Shown piece after piece: positions 7,957 to 16,060 of a stretch of 36,885 nt of DNA. How positions within the stretch are numbered: the first letter of the stretch is position 1; each line of letters begins with the position of its first letter. The DNA comes from JBBQVO01 sp038211505 (lineage in GTDB: Bacteria > Chloroflexota > Dehalococcoidia > DSTF01 > JACRBR01). Location: positions 1-36,885 of the forward strand of contig JBBQVO010000009.1 in assembly GCA_038211505.1 (NCBI GenBank), written 5' to 3'. Both the position numbers and the translations under genes were made by a program. The notes beneath the pieces are model-generated. The model was not told the DNA's origin and made no database searches. It worked only from the letters and a program-made list of their open reading frames with translations.

Positions 7957-8808
7957 CTAAATCCCGTACCCCACCGCCCGCCGCCCCACAAACGTCACCG
8001 CCTCCGCATACCCCGCGCGCTTCGCCCACGCCACCAGCTCATCGAAATCGGCGCCGACGCGCGACGGCGTGTGCGCGTCCGACGCCAGCGTGATCGGCAG
8101 CCCGAGCGCGTGCGCCCGCTCGACCACCGGCAACGCCGGATAGATCTCGTTGCAGCGCCGCAGCCCGTTGCTGTTCAGCTCGATCGCCGTGCCATGCACC
8201 GCCGCGCCCGCCAAAATCGCATCATGCAGCGGCGTCTCGTCCGACGGACGATGCCCGAAGATCTTTGGCAGATCCGGATGCGTCAGCGCATCGACCAGCC
8301 CCGACTCCGCGAGCTCGCCGATCAGCGTCCCATAGTCCGCCCACGCCGTCGCCGCATCGCGACGATCCCACTCCGCGATGAACCGCGGATCGTCGAACCC
8401 CCAGGCGCCGATGTAGTGCACTGACCCCAGCACAATGTCCCAGTCGTACGGCGCGAGGAACTGCGCCAGCACATCGTCCTTGCCGTGCAGCCAGTCCATC
8501 TCCAGCCCCAGCAGCACCGGCAGCCCATCGCTCTTCGCGTCTTCGATCAGCCGCACATAGTCGGCGATCCCGCCCGAAACATGCTCCTGCCAGTACTGCG
8601 CCGCCATCGCCGCAAGCTGCGGATCCGGATCGGCGTCCCACCAGCCGTAGAGCATCCGGTACGCCTCCTCGAAGCGGAACAGATGCTCCGTCACGCAGAT
8701 CGTCGTCACCCCGCGCTCCGCCCCCGCCCGCACATACTCCTCAAGCAGCGCCCGCGTCATCGGCGGCGCCTGCCCATGCGCCTGCAAGTGCGTATGACAA
8801 TCGATCAC
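7957..8808 (-). CDS. PHP-domain phosphoesterase, histidinol-phosphatase-like
   Basis: Metal-dependent phosphoesterase of the PHP superfamily. The first metal motif HTHL lies at the very N-terminus when the GTG at 8808 is used (283 residues). An in-frame GTG at 8916 would add 36 Arg/Ala-rich residues that the family does not have. Further metal/active-site motifs are TEHLF, GLEMDWL, GSVHYIGAWGFDDPRF, ELNSNGLR and SDAHTPSRVG, in the order seen in HisK/HisJ-type histidinol-phosphate phosphatases (EC 3.1.3.15). No other his genes are present, so the substrate is inferred only from family resemblance. Ribosome site is weak at both starts. Confidence 0.87.
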   Translation of the reverse strand: MIDCHTHLQAHGQAPPMTRALLEEYVRAGAERGVTTICVTEHLFRFEEAYRMLYGWWDADPDPQLAAMAAQYWQEHVSGGIADYVRLIEDAKSDGLPVLLGLEMDWLHGKDDVLAQFLAPYDWDIVLGSVHYIGAWGFDDPRFIAEWDRRDAATAWADYGTLIGELAESGLVDALTHPDLPKIFGHRPSDETPLHDAILAGAAVHGTAIELNSNGLRRCNEIYPALPVVERAHALGLPITLASDAHTPSRVGADFDELVAWAKRAGYAEAVTFVGRRAVGYGI

Positions 8809-9206
8809 CCCCCAGTGTACGCCGCAGATCGACGCGAGCGACGCCCACCGCCTTGCCCTACCCTGCTCGGCTCGATTTCGAGCTCTGCGGACCTCCCCGC
8901 ACGACTTCGAATCCACGCGGGCGATGTCAATTCGACTCCGCCTGCGTCACCGTCAGCACGGCCGCCGCATCCCGTCGCACAAACATGTTCAGCCACCGCC
9001 CCGCCGACGTAACTCGCCCAACATGTTCGCCGGCCCGGTATCACCGAGTGGAAGATGCGGTTGGTAGTCCGCCAGAGTCACCGGCGCCTTGAGATCTGCC
9101 TGCGTCTCCCGCTCGTGGTCAGAGTCTGGTCAGAACCCGCAGCCGATACTTGACAGAGGCTGGCGACATCTCGCCCGCGCGCGCGTTCGTGACTGGTGGA
9201 GGCTGC
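8809..9206. other. Spacer between PHP gene and NHL-repeat gene
   Basis: About 400 bp between divergent genes. The reading frame of the PHP gene extends to 8916 without protein-family features. No clear sigma-70 promoter or RNA gene was found. The ribosome site GGTGGAGG at about 9193-9200 belongs to the NHL gene. Confidence 0.5.
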
Positions 9207-12005
9207 ATGCGCAGGATCAGATTCGTCTTCGTCGCTCTTGCGGCTCTGATCGCCGTTGCCGCGCTGTCGGAGGGCGCACACCCGCAGCGCGCGACGACCG
9301 CGGCCGGCGCGCCCGGCACGATCGAGACGTTTGCCGGTGGCGGCGCCGGCGATGGCGGCGCGCCGACGGATGCAGCCATCGGCGGATCCATGGGCTTCGC
9401 CTTCGCGCCGAACGGCGACATCCTGCTCTCCGATCCCTCGTGCCGGATCCGCAAGATCAGCGGCAGCATCATCACGACAATCGCCGGGACCGGCGTCTGC
9501 GGCTTCAACGGCGACGGTATCGCCGCCGCGAGCGCGCAACTCAACAAGCCGAACGGCGTCGCGCTCGATGCGTCCGGCGACCTCTACGTCGCCGACACGC
9601 TGAACTGCCGTGTGCGAAAGATCAGCAGCGGCGTCATCTCGACGATCGCCGGCATCGGCACCGCATGCGCGTCGGCGACACCGGGCGACGGCGGCCCGCC
9701 GCTCGCCGCCACTATCGAGCCGGCCGACGTCGCGTTCGATGGCGCAGGTAATCTGTATATCGCCGACACGATGAACTGCCGTGTGCGCGAGATCGCCGGC
9801 GGCGTCATCACCACGGTCGCGGGCAACGGGACGTGTGGCTTCTCCGGTGACAACGGCCCCGCCACCGCGGCGATGTTGAAGTATCCCCGCGCGGTCGCGA
9901 TCGCGCCCTCAGGCGAGCTTTACATCGCCGATAGTTGGAACTGCACCATCCGCAAAGTGTCCAGCGGCATCATCACACGCATTCTGCCTAATTCCGGCAG
10001 CAACCCCTGCTACCAGGATCCGTATCGTCTCACCTACGGCTGGATCTTTGGAGGGAGCGGCAATCTCGCTGACATCTCGCTCGACACGAACGGCGACCTC
10101 TATTTCACCGACCAATGTCGCCTCTTGAAATTGTCGGGCGGAGTCGTGACCAACATTTCCGTGCCAAGCACATTCAACTGCACGTACGGCGTCGCCCTTC
10201 ACCAGACGACGCTCTTCTTCAGCCAGGGCTGCACGATTGGCACGATAGCCGCGGGCCAGACGTCTATTCTCGCCGGCAACGCATTTTGCCTTCCCGTTGG
10301 CGACGGTGGGCCGCCGCTGAATGCGACGCTCCTTATCGCACGCAAGGTCAAGCGGTTGATAAACGGCGACACATACATCCTCGAACAGTGCCGCGTACGC
10401 CGAGTTCACAACGATGTTGTCTCACTCGTCGCCGGTACGTCCTGCGCGAACGGCCACCCTTATAGGGGCGACGGCGGGCCCGCGACGGCCGCCGAACTTG
10501 ACCTCGCGGAAGGATTCGACGTCGACGAAGCAGGGAACATCTATATCGTTGATACTCCGTTCTGCGCCATCCGTCGCGTCGACGCCGTGAGCGGGATCAT
10601 CACTACCGTGGTCGGCGAAGGCATCCCGTCAGGCGTCTGCGGCGACACTGGTGAGGGCGGCCCCGCAACCCTTGCCCGCATGACCTGGCCAGTCGACGTC
10701 CACGTTGAGACGTCGGGCGACCTGCTCATCGCCGACCGCGACGACTGCAAGGTGCGACGGATCCACAACGGCATCTTCACGACAGTGGCCGGCACAGGCA
10801 CCCTGCCCGGGGGAGGCCAGTGCGCAGGCTCGGGCGACGGCGGGCCGCCTACCAACGCGCGCCTAGATCACGTGCTCGCCGTTACCAGTGACACCACCGG
10901 CGATATCTACATCTCCGGTGTTCAAACAGGTTTCTGTTCTATCCGCAAGATCCATGCTGGCATCATCACAACGATCGCCGGGTCGGGAACGTGCGGGTTC
11001 AACGGAGACGACCGCCCCGGCCTTAGCGCGCAGTTCGCCTACCCCCGCGACCTGTCGCTCGATGCATTCGGCAATCTCTATGTCTCAGACAGCGATGCAT
11101 GCCGCGTCCGCGTCTTCACGCACGGCCGCGTTATCACGGTGGCGGGGTCGACCACGATCGATCCCGACAGCGGCCTATGCGGGTATAGCGGCGACGGAGT
11201 TCCCGCGCGAGAAGCCGCGGTGCAGCCCGGAGGTACGGCTGTGACCAATGACGACCTGTACATTGCCGACCCCGAGGCTGGGCGCATCCGCATTATCCGT
11301 GAGCTGAACGCGGACGGCGATACGTGGCCGCTTGGCGCGGACAACTGCCCGCAATTGGCGAACGAAGATCAGGCAAACGCCGACGGCGAGATCATCGATC
11401 TCTCCGCCTACGGCAAGGCGTTTAACGACGCGACGTCGCCGAATGCCGACGCGATCGGCGACGTGTGCGATCCGGACGCCGACAACGACGGTCTCACGAA
11501 CGCACAGGAAACCGCCGGCCAGCCCTGCGCATCCGCAAGCGCGCCAACCGATCCGCTCAAGGCCGACACCGACGGCGACGGCGTCCTCGATGGCGCGGAG
11601 TGCAAACTCGGCACTGATCCCGCGAGCGCCGCCTCCAGGCCCGCCGTGTTGCCGCCCGGCGACGCCGATCACGACGGCCTCACCGACGCCTACGAGCTCT
11701 CGATCGGCACCGATCCGAATCGCGCCGACACGGATGGCGACGGCGTCGCCGACGGCGCTGAGGTCAAGTACTACGGCACTGATCCGCTGGCGCTGGATAC
11801 CGATCACGATCAGTGCTTCGACGGCAAGGAGATCGCATCAGTGAACGGTGACCACACGGTCAATTCGTCCGATCTTCTGCAGGTTGCGCTCGCCTTCGGC
11901 CCGCGCGGTCGCGCCAGTTACGTGCCGGATTTCGATATGGACAAGAACGGCGTCATCAACTCGACCGACCTCCAATTCGTGGCGAGGCAGTACGGCTCCT
12001 GCTGA
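9207..12005 (+). CDS. Secreted NHL-repeat protein with thrombospondin-3 and dockerin-like C-terminus
   Basis: Predicted secreted protein of 932 residues. I chose the ATG at 9207 because GGTGGAGG lies just upstream and the product begins with a clear signal peptide (MRRIRFVFVALAALIAVAAL). About twelve NHL-type blades follow, with wording such as NGVALDASGDLYVADTLNCR and ITTVAGNGTCGFSGD, likely two beta-propellers. Most blades carry one Cys in the loop before the GFNGDG-type segment and a second in the NCRVRKI strand, suggesting one disulfide per blade. The C-terminal third has calcium-binding type-3 thrombospondin repeats (DTDGDGVLDGAE, DADHDGLTDAYE) and ends in a dockerin/EF-hand-like pair (VNSSDLLQVALAFGP, DMDKNGVINSTDLQFVA). 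It probably binds cell-surface or extracellular ligands; no catalytic motif was seen. Confidence 0.87.
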   Translation: MRRIRFVFVALAALIAVAALSEGAHPQRATTAAGAPGTIETFAGGGAGDGGAPTDAAIGGSMGFAFAPNGDILLSDPSCRIRKISGSIITTIAGTGVCGFNGDGIAAASAQLNKPNGVALDASGDLYVADTLNCRVRKISSGVISTIAGIGTACASATPGDGGPPLAATIEPADVAFDGAGNLYIADTMNCRVREIAGGVITTVAGNGTCGFSGDNGPATAAMLKYPRAVAIAPSGELYIADSWNCTIRKVSSGIITRILPNSGSNPCYQDPYRLTYGWIFGGSGNLADISLDTNGDLYFTDQCRLLKLSGGVVTNISVPSTFNCTYGVALHQTTLFFSQGCTIGTIAAGQTSILAGNAFCLPVGDGGPPLNATLLIARKVKRLINGDTYILEQCRVRRVHNDVVSLVAGTSCANGHPYRGDGGPATAAELDLAEGFDVDEAGNIYIVDTPFCAIRRVDAVSGIITTVVGEGIPSGVCGDTGEGGPATLARMTWPVDVHVETSGDLLIADRDDCKVRRIHNGIFTTVAGTGTLPGGGQCAGSGDGGPPTNARLDHVLAVTSDTTGDIYISGVQTGFCSIRKIHAGIITTIAGSGTCGFNGDDRPGLSAQFAYPRDLSLDAFGNLYVSDSDACRVRVFTHGRVITVAGSTTIDPDSGLCGYSGDGVPAREAAVQPGGTAVTNDDLYIADPEAGRIRIIRELNADGDTWPLGADNCPQLANEDQANADGEIIDLSAYGKAFNDATSPNADAIGDVCDPDADNDGLTNAQETAGQPCASASAPTDPLKADTDGDGVLDGAECKLGTDPASAASRPAVLPPGDADHDGLTDAYELSIGTDPNRADTDGDGVADGAEVKYYGTDPLALDTDHDQCFDGKEIASVNGDHTVNSSDLLQVALAFGPRGRASYVPDFDMDKNGVINSTDLQFVARQYGSC

Positions 12006-12039
12006 CCCCCGATCGGTTGATGATCATTCGGAACTGTTC

Positions 12040-12504
12040 TCAAACGGGCGGCGATGGGAAGCGGGACTTGAGCGTGAAGGCGTACGGCGTCGGGCCGTCG
12101 CGGCGGAGGGCGGCGAGGCGCTCTTCCGCTTCTTCGACCGTCGGCGAGTGCGCGGCGTCGAGCCACCACAGCACGAGATAGGGAGCGGGGTGCCGCTCGA
12201 ACCAGTCGGCGCGCCGCCGGAACAGCTCGACATGGCCGCTGTGATACGTGTACTCGAACAGCGCTTCGATCGACTCCCAGACGGTGAAGTTGACGATCAC
12301 CAGCGGGTCATCGCCGACGCGCACGCCGGTCGAGTTGCCGCTCTCGTCGTGCAAGCGCCAGATGAAGCCCGGGCTGCTGTCGCCGAGCTTGTTGATGCGA
12401 TCGATCTCGGCGACGAAGTCGGCGATCTGCGGATCGTCGAGCGGCGCGATCAGTCGTGCGACGTTGTACTGGGCGACGTGGAAGCGTGGTGCGTCATCGC
12501 CCAT
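12040..12504 (-). CDS. DUF3291-domain protein
   Basis: 154-residue protein matching the DUF3291 family, which has an antibiotic-monooxygenase-like ferredoxin fold. Markers are the opening FHVAQYNVARLIAPLDDPQI, the central PGFIWRLHDE and VNFTVWESIEALFEYTYHSG, and the C-terminal WLDAAHSPTVEEAEERL. The family is widespread and uncharacterised. The gene lies 12 bp downstream of the Fe-S oxidoreductase gene on the same strand, so the two are probably co-transcribed, and it converges with the NHL gene 34 bp away. There is no obvious terminator in that gap. Confidence 0.85.
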   Translation of the reverse strand: MGDDAPRFHVAQYNVARLIAPLDDPQIADFVAEIDRINKLGDSSPGFIWRLHDESGNSTGVRVGDDPLVIVNFTVWESIEALFEYTYHSGHVELFRRRADWFERHPAPYLVLWWLDAAHSPTVEEAEERLAALRRDGPTPYAFTLKSRFPSPPV

Positions 12505-12516
12505 GCTGCGGCATCG

Positions 12517-14673
12517 CTACTCGGCCGCGCCGGCTTCGATCGCCGCCGGTTCCGCTGCCGGAGCATCGAGGCCCATCGCCGATGCCGCGGGCGAGCCTGC
12601 TGACGGGCGGCCGATCACACTCAGCTCGAGCAGCTCGGCGACGTCGAATGTCTTCATGCGCTTGTCCTCGTCGGGCTCGACGGTGGGGATGCCGTCCTCG
12701 AACATCTGGATGCAGAAGGGGCAGGCGGTGGCGATGATGCCGGCGCCCGTCGCGTACGCCTCTTCCGTGCGGGCGACGTTGATGCGCTTGCCCTTCGACT
12801 CTTCGACCCACATGTGACCGCCGCCGGCGCCGCAGCAGAACGCGTTCTCGCGGTTACGCGGCATCTCGACGCGGGCGCCGCCGGGCAGCGCATCGATGAT
12901 GTCGCGCGGGCCGTCGTAGTTGCCGTTGTGGCGGCCGAGGTAGCAGGAGTCGTGGTACGTGATCGCCACCGGCAGATCCTGCTTCGGGAGCAGCGCGCCA
13001 TCCTGCAACAGCTTCGAGAGGAACGTCGTGTGGTGGACGACCTCGAACTGCCCGCCGAAGTCCGGGTACTCGTTCGTCATCGTGTTGAAGCAGTGCGGGC
13101 AGTTGGTGATGATCCGCTCGACGCCCTTCGCCTTGAAGACTTCGATCAGCGACTTCGCCTGCTCTTGATAGAGATACTCGTTGCCGAGACGGCGCGCCGG
13201 GTCGCCGTTGCACTGCTCTTCGTCGCCGAGGCAACCGTAGCTGACGCCGGCCTCAGCGAGCAGCCGGGCGACGGCGCGCGTGATCGGGATGTTGCGATCG
13301 ACCATCGCGCCGGAGCAGCCGACCCAGTAGAGGTACTTCTGCGTGCCATCGAACGCGGGCACATCGAGCCCGTCCATCCACGACGTGCGGGTGTACTGCG
13401 TGCCGCGCCAGGGGTGGCCCCGCTGTTCGATCTGCTGCAGCGTGGCAGATGCGGTCTCGGGCATGTTGGCTTCGTTCATCGTCAGGAAGCGGCGCATGTC
13501 TTGCAGCGCCGGGATGTGCTCGATGAAGACGGGGCATTGGTACTGGCAGGCGCCGCACGTCACGCAATCCCAGACGGGGTTGAAGCCGACGGCATCGATG
13601 AGTGTGAGTTCCTCGACGACGGCGTGGCCGTTGGCGGTTGTGTGGACGTTGCCGTTGCCGTTCGTGGGCGGACGCAGGCTGTCCCATACGAACAATGGCG
13701 ACGAGATCTTGTGCACCTGCGCCTCAAGCGCCGTGCGCATGTCGTGCATGATCTTCTTCGGGGAGAGCTCTTTGCCGGTGAGGAAGGCGGGGCAGTTGAT
13801 CTCGCAGCGGCCGCACTCGGTGCAGGTGTAGGGATCGAGATTCTGCTTCCACGTCAGATCTTCGATTGTCCCCGCGCCAAAACGCTCGAGGTTTTCGAAG
13901 TCCTTGATCGGCTGGAGCTTGCCGGTGGATTCGACGCGGCGGAAGAGGATGTTGAAGGTGACGGTGAGGACGTGCGAGTGCTTGCTGTAGGGCAGGTAGT
14001 TGAGGAAGGCGAGGAAGTCGTAGAGGTGGGCGTACCAGAAGATGTTGAGGCCGGTGTGGGCGACGCCGGGTGACATGTTCGTCACGCTCCAGATGCGGGA
14101 GACGCCGTACGCAAGGAACGACCACGTCTCGCCGCCCTGGGGGTCGGTGTAGATCTCGAAGCTGTTGGTGAGGACATCGGAGACCATGAGGAAGGCGATG
14201 AAGAAGAGGATGAGCCAGGCATCGAGGTTGAAGGTCATCCGCGCGGGCTTCCAGAAGCGGCGCTGCCAGGCGGCCATGGCGCAGCCGACGAGGACAAGGA
14301 TGTTGAAGCCGTCCATGGGCGCGCGGACGAGCACGTCGTAGAAGACGCCGCCGAGATGCTCGAAGGAGATGCTTTCGTTGATGCCTTTGAGGAGGAAGTT
14401 GAGGGTACGGATCTGGAGGACGAGGAAGCCCCACCAGATCATCGAGTGGAGGAGGCCGGAGTACCAGTAGCGCTTGCGAGCGACGCGGGAGTTGCCGAGC
14501 AGGTAGGGCACGATGGAGGTCATGCGCTCGAAGAGGTGGTCGAAGCGGTTGTCGCCTTTGCCGCGGAGGATGACGGAGCCCTTGATGTAGCAGGAGTAGG
14601 CGAAGAAGGCGAGGGCGAGGAAGAGGGAGACGTAGTAGATGTAGTTGCCGGGGAACTCGTGTGCTGGCAGCAT
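12517..14673 (-). CDS. Membrane Fe-S oxidoreductase, HdrD/FadF type with NarI-like N-terminus
   Basis: 718-residue membrane electron-transfer protein. The start at 14673 has AGGAG six bases upstream. The N-terminal approximately 250 residues hold about five or six membrane helices resembling a cytochrome b/NarI-type domain. Next come two 4Fe-4S ferredoxin motifs: CTECGRCEINCP (first Cys near 280) and CVTCGACQYQCP (near 368). Two CCG (cysteine-rich) domains follow, the first with GCSGAM...NCPHCFNT and the second with HDSCYLGRHNG...NAFCCGAGGGHMW...ACPFC. This architecture is that of FadF-like proteins, thought to pass electrons from acyl-CoA dehydrogenases/ETF to quinone, and of HdrDE-type heterodisulfide reductases. 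No etf or acyl-CoA dehydrogenase gene is in the window, so the donor is an inference. The C-terminal tail is Ala/Glu-rich and likely unstructured. Confidence 0.9.
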   Translation of the reverse strand: MLPAHEFPGNYIYYVSLFLALAFFAYSCYIKGSVILRGKGDNRFDHLFERMTSIVPYLLGNSRVARKRYWYSGLLHSMIWWGFLVLQIRTLNFLLKGINESISFEHLGGVFYDVLVRAPMDGFNILVLVGCAMAAWQRRFWKPARMTFNLDAWLILFFIAFLMVSDVLTNSFEIYTDPQGGETWSFLAYGVSRIWSVTNMSPGVAHTGLNIFWYAHLYDFLAFLNYLPYSKHSHVLTVTFNILFRRVESTGKLQPIKDFENLERFGAGTIEDLTWKQNLDPYTCTECGRCEINCPAFLTGKELSPKKIMHDMRTALEAQVHKISSPLFVWDSLRPPTNGNGNVHTTANGHAVVEELTLIDAVGFNPVWDCVTCGACQYQCPVFIEHIPALQDMRRFLTMNEANMPETASATLQQIEQRGHPWRGTQYTRTSWMDGLDVPAFDGTQKYLYWVGCSGAMVDRNIPITRAVARLLAEAGVSYGCLGDEEQCNGDPARRLGNEYLYQEQAKSLIEVFKAKGVERIITNCPHCFNTMTNEYPDFGGQFEVVHHTTFLSKLLQDGALLPKQDLPVAITYHDSCYLGRHNGNYDGPRDIIDALPGGARVEMPRNRENAFCCGAGGGHMWVEESKGKRINVARTEEAYATGAGIIATACPFCIQMFEDGIPTVEPDEDKRMKTFDVAELLELSVIGRPSAGSPAASAMGLDAPAAEPAAIEAGAAE

Positions 14674-14708
14674 CTTTATCTCCTGCGGATTGTTTGCGGT
14701 TGGAGTTT

Positions 14709-14725
14709 ATCCGCGTGATGCGGAT
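14709..14725. promoter_or_regulatory. Inverted repeat upstream of the Fe-S oxidoreductase
   Basis: ATCCGC-GTGAT-GCGGAT, a perfect 6-bp inverted repeat with a 5-bp spacer, lies 36-52 bp before the ATG. Its position and size suit a dimeric repressor operator, but no matching regulator is encoded nearby. Confidence 0.35.
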
Positions 14726-14805
14726 GAGGGTAGAGGGTGGAGTGGAGGGTGCGATCCCCAGAGAGCCCATTGAGAGCACAAACGGAAATGCTGGCGATGA
14801 GGGGT

Positions 14806-14821
14806 GTTTCACGTGAAACAT
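14806..14821. promoter_or_regulatory. parS centromere site (ParB-binding)
   Basis: TGTTTCACGTGAAACA is identical to the 16-bp consensus parS bound by chromosomal ParB/Spo0J. A perfect 16-mer is very unlikely by chance in 37 kb. It lies in the non-coding gap between the Fe-S oxidoreductase start and the tandem repeats. parA/parB are not in the window. Confidence 0.9.
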
Positions 14822-14929
14822 TTGTTCTTGTTCATCATAAGTAAGGGCCGAGCGCACGATTTCAGACGATCGTAGCGGGAGCGGCGGTGATTTGGGAGCG
14901 GGCGCTATCACTACGCGCGGCAACGATCA

Positions 14930-15175
14930 TCTTGTACCCTTCTTGCTGGCAATCCTAGAGACCTTGGAACGCCACCTGGGGCGCTCCGCGGGATCCATCC
15001 CGTGGAGCGCCCGTCGACGCCACGTCCCTTCTCGACATGAATTGGTAAGATTGCGCGGTATTTAGATTCGGACGGACATGTCTGGCGGCTGGTATTTCTC
15101 AGGAGTCCTATGAGCACGGCGCTCCTGCTCCCGCTGGAGAAGACACGCCTCCGAGGCTCCACCAGCGATGTTCTT
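14930..15175 (+). repeat. Tandem structured repeat, copy A
   Basis: First copy of an approximately 230-bp imperfect direct repeat; copy B starts about 325 bp later. Blocks shared with B are CTTGTACC, GGATCCATCCCGT, CCACGTCCCTTCTCGACATG, GAATTGGT, GCGGCTGGTATTTCTCAGGA and the start ATGAGCACGGCGCTCCTG. Copy A contains a near-perfect 15-bp stem at about 14979-15010 (GGCGCTCC pairing with GGAGCGCC, then CGGGAT with ATCCCG). It ends in a short ORF. Coding potential on either strand looks poor. Confidence 0.75.
15094..15127 (+). promoter_or_regulatory. Hairpin occluding a ribosome site (copy A)
   Basis: CAGGAG at about 15100-15105 can pair with CTCCTG at 15122-15127, burying the Shine-Dalgarno and the ATG at 15110 in one stem-loop. 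The same arrangement is conserved in copy B. Confidence 0.5.
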
Positions 15176-15190
15176 GTGCGGACAGACTAG
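15110..15190 (+). CDS. Short ORF or leader peptide in repeat copy A
   Basis: 26-codon ORF starting MSTALLLPLEKTRL behind AGGAG. The corresponding ORF in copy B begins MSTALLRPSEKARL, so the start, the ribosome site and the first 14 codons are shared. It could be a leader peptide, or the 5' stub of a duplicated gene. It has no recognisable domain and its reality as a protein is uncertain. Confidence 0.3.
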   Translation: MSTALLLPLEKTRLRGSTSDVLVRTD

Positions 15191-15258
15191 ACCAGACGTT
15201 TGTGATCCATTGTCGTGTCTCTTATCGAAGCTAATCCGTGACAACGATACTACAATGT

Positions 15259-15490
15259 CTTGTACCGATCTTGCCGGCACTCCTAGACACGTCGACGTCG
15301 CCTAGGCGGCGCCGCGCCGGATCCATCCCGTGCGCCCGGTCGATGCCACGTCCCTTCTCGACATGAATTGGTGAGATTGCTCGGTGATTCGCTTCGTATA
15401 TCATCTCTAGCGGCTGGTATTTCTCAGGAGTCCTATGAGCACGGCGCTCCTGCGCCCGTCGGAGAAGGCCCGCCTCCCCGAGACGCCCGG
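15259..15490 (+). repeat. Tandem structured repeat, copy B
   Basis: Second copy of the repeat, directly upstream of the three-gene cassette. The large stem of copy A is rearranged here (GGCGC...GCGCC around GGATCCATCC), while the segment from CCACGTCCC to the ATG is best conserved. Both copies point towards the cassette. Confidence 0.75.
15425..15452 (+). promoter_or_regulatory. Hairpin occluding a ribosome site (copy B)
   Basis: CAGGAG at 15425-15430 pairs with CTCCTG at about 15447-15452, enclosing the ATG at 15435, exactly as in copy A. Confidence 0.5.
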
Positions 15491-15521
15491 GCATGATTCG
15501 TCGAGAAAGGAGGCGAGCAAC

Positions 15522-15677
15522 ATGACTCCGCAATTGCTCAGTCATTCATACCGTCATTGCGGAAGGCGATTGACGCCTGCACCGAGAGCGATCTATGCTG
15601 CCAAAGAATCGAACGAGTGCAACTATCGAGAACGTCTCGGCAGTGCCGCATTGGGAACGAGAAAGGAACTGGAATGA
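15522..15677 (+). CDS. Candidate 51-residue small protein
   Basis: The ATG at 15522 has an unusually strong ribosome site (AAAGGAGG, 8 bp upstream). The 51-codon frame is Arg-rich with two Cys, contains no recognised domain and ends in a TGA overlapping the ATG of the next gene (ATGA). The same frame extends upstream to 15435, the start shared by both repeat copies. Coupling to the following gene argues that it is translated. A good sigma-70-like promoter inside it (15570-15599) argues instead that cassette transcription can start after it. Possible roles are a leader, an antitoxin or a structural small protein; none is supported directly. Confidence 0.4.
   Translation: MTPQLLSHSYRHCGRRLTPAPRAIYAAKESNECNYRERLGSAALGTRKELE
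15570..15599 (+). promoter_or_regulatory. Promoter of the three-gene cassette
   Basis: TTGACG at 15570-15575, an 18-bp spacer and TATGCT at 15594-15599. The predicted start near 15606 would give a leader of about 70 nt before the ATG at 15674. Confidence 0.5.
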
Positions 15678-16060
15678 TCAGCGATCCACATCTCAGCACA
15701 CTCTTGGTCGATCAAGAAGCGGTTGATACGGAACGAGTGACAGCGGCACTCAAGGGCCGACTAGGCATTGACGCAAAGGGCGGAGGTCTCGTCGTGGACA
15801 AAGGGTTCGATTCGCTGAAGGTCGATCAGAAGATCGTCGCCCTGCTCCTTGGACGCATCGCGCAGCAGTTGCTCGGCAAGGCGGACGATGATGGCATGGC
15901 ACTGAAGGAACTCATCGATTTCTCTGGGCTGCCGCGAGGCTCTGCGGCCCCCGGAGTACGGCGGCTGCTGGGCACTCGCCTCGTTGCCCAGGGAGTGGAC
16001 AAGCGTTACTCCATCCCCCGAAGTAAGGTGCTTCTCGCGGTCGGGGAGCTGGCAAAGTGA
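15674..16060 (+). CDS. Cassette gene 1: small winged-helix-like protein of unknown function
   Basis: 128-residue protein with no family I can name. AAGGAAC lies about 7 bp before the ATG, which overlaps the preceding stop. The first 50 residues look like an independent small domain (KGRLGIDAKGGGLVVDKGFD). The rest reads like a winged helix: a long helix (KVDQKIVALLLGRIAQQLLG), a second helix (MALKELIDFSGLP), a recognition-like helix (APGVRRLLGTRLV) and a short strand pair (RYSIPRSKV). It overlaps the next gene by four bases (GTGA). Composition is less extreme in G+C at third positions than neighbouring housekeeping genes, consistent with transfer. It is likely a DNA-binding or protein-interaction subunit of the cassette. 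Confidence 0.72.
   Translation: MISDPHLSTLLVDQEAVDTERVTAALKGRLGIDAKGGGLVVDKGFDSLKVDQKIVALLLGRIAQQLLGKADDDGMALKELIDFSGLPRGSAAPGVRRLLGTRLVAQGVDKRYSIPRSKVLLAVGELAK

Noticed and set aside
8890..8925. tRNA T-arm-like GACTTCGAATCC
   Set aside because: No flanking acceptor, D or anticodon stems could be paired around it; no tRNA gene.
14911..15545. Minus-strand ORFs through the tandem repeats (PIHVEKGRG- and ERRAHRTPEKYQP-like segments shared between copies)
   Set aside because: The shared peptide segments simply reflect the DNA duplication. The frames shift between copies, starts lack ribosome sites and composition is not protein-like.
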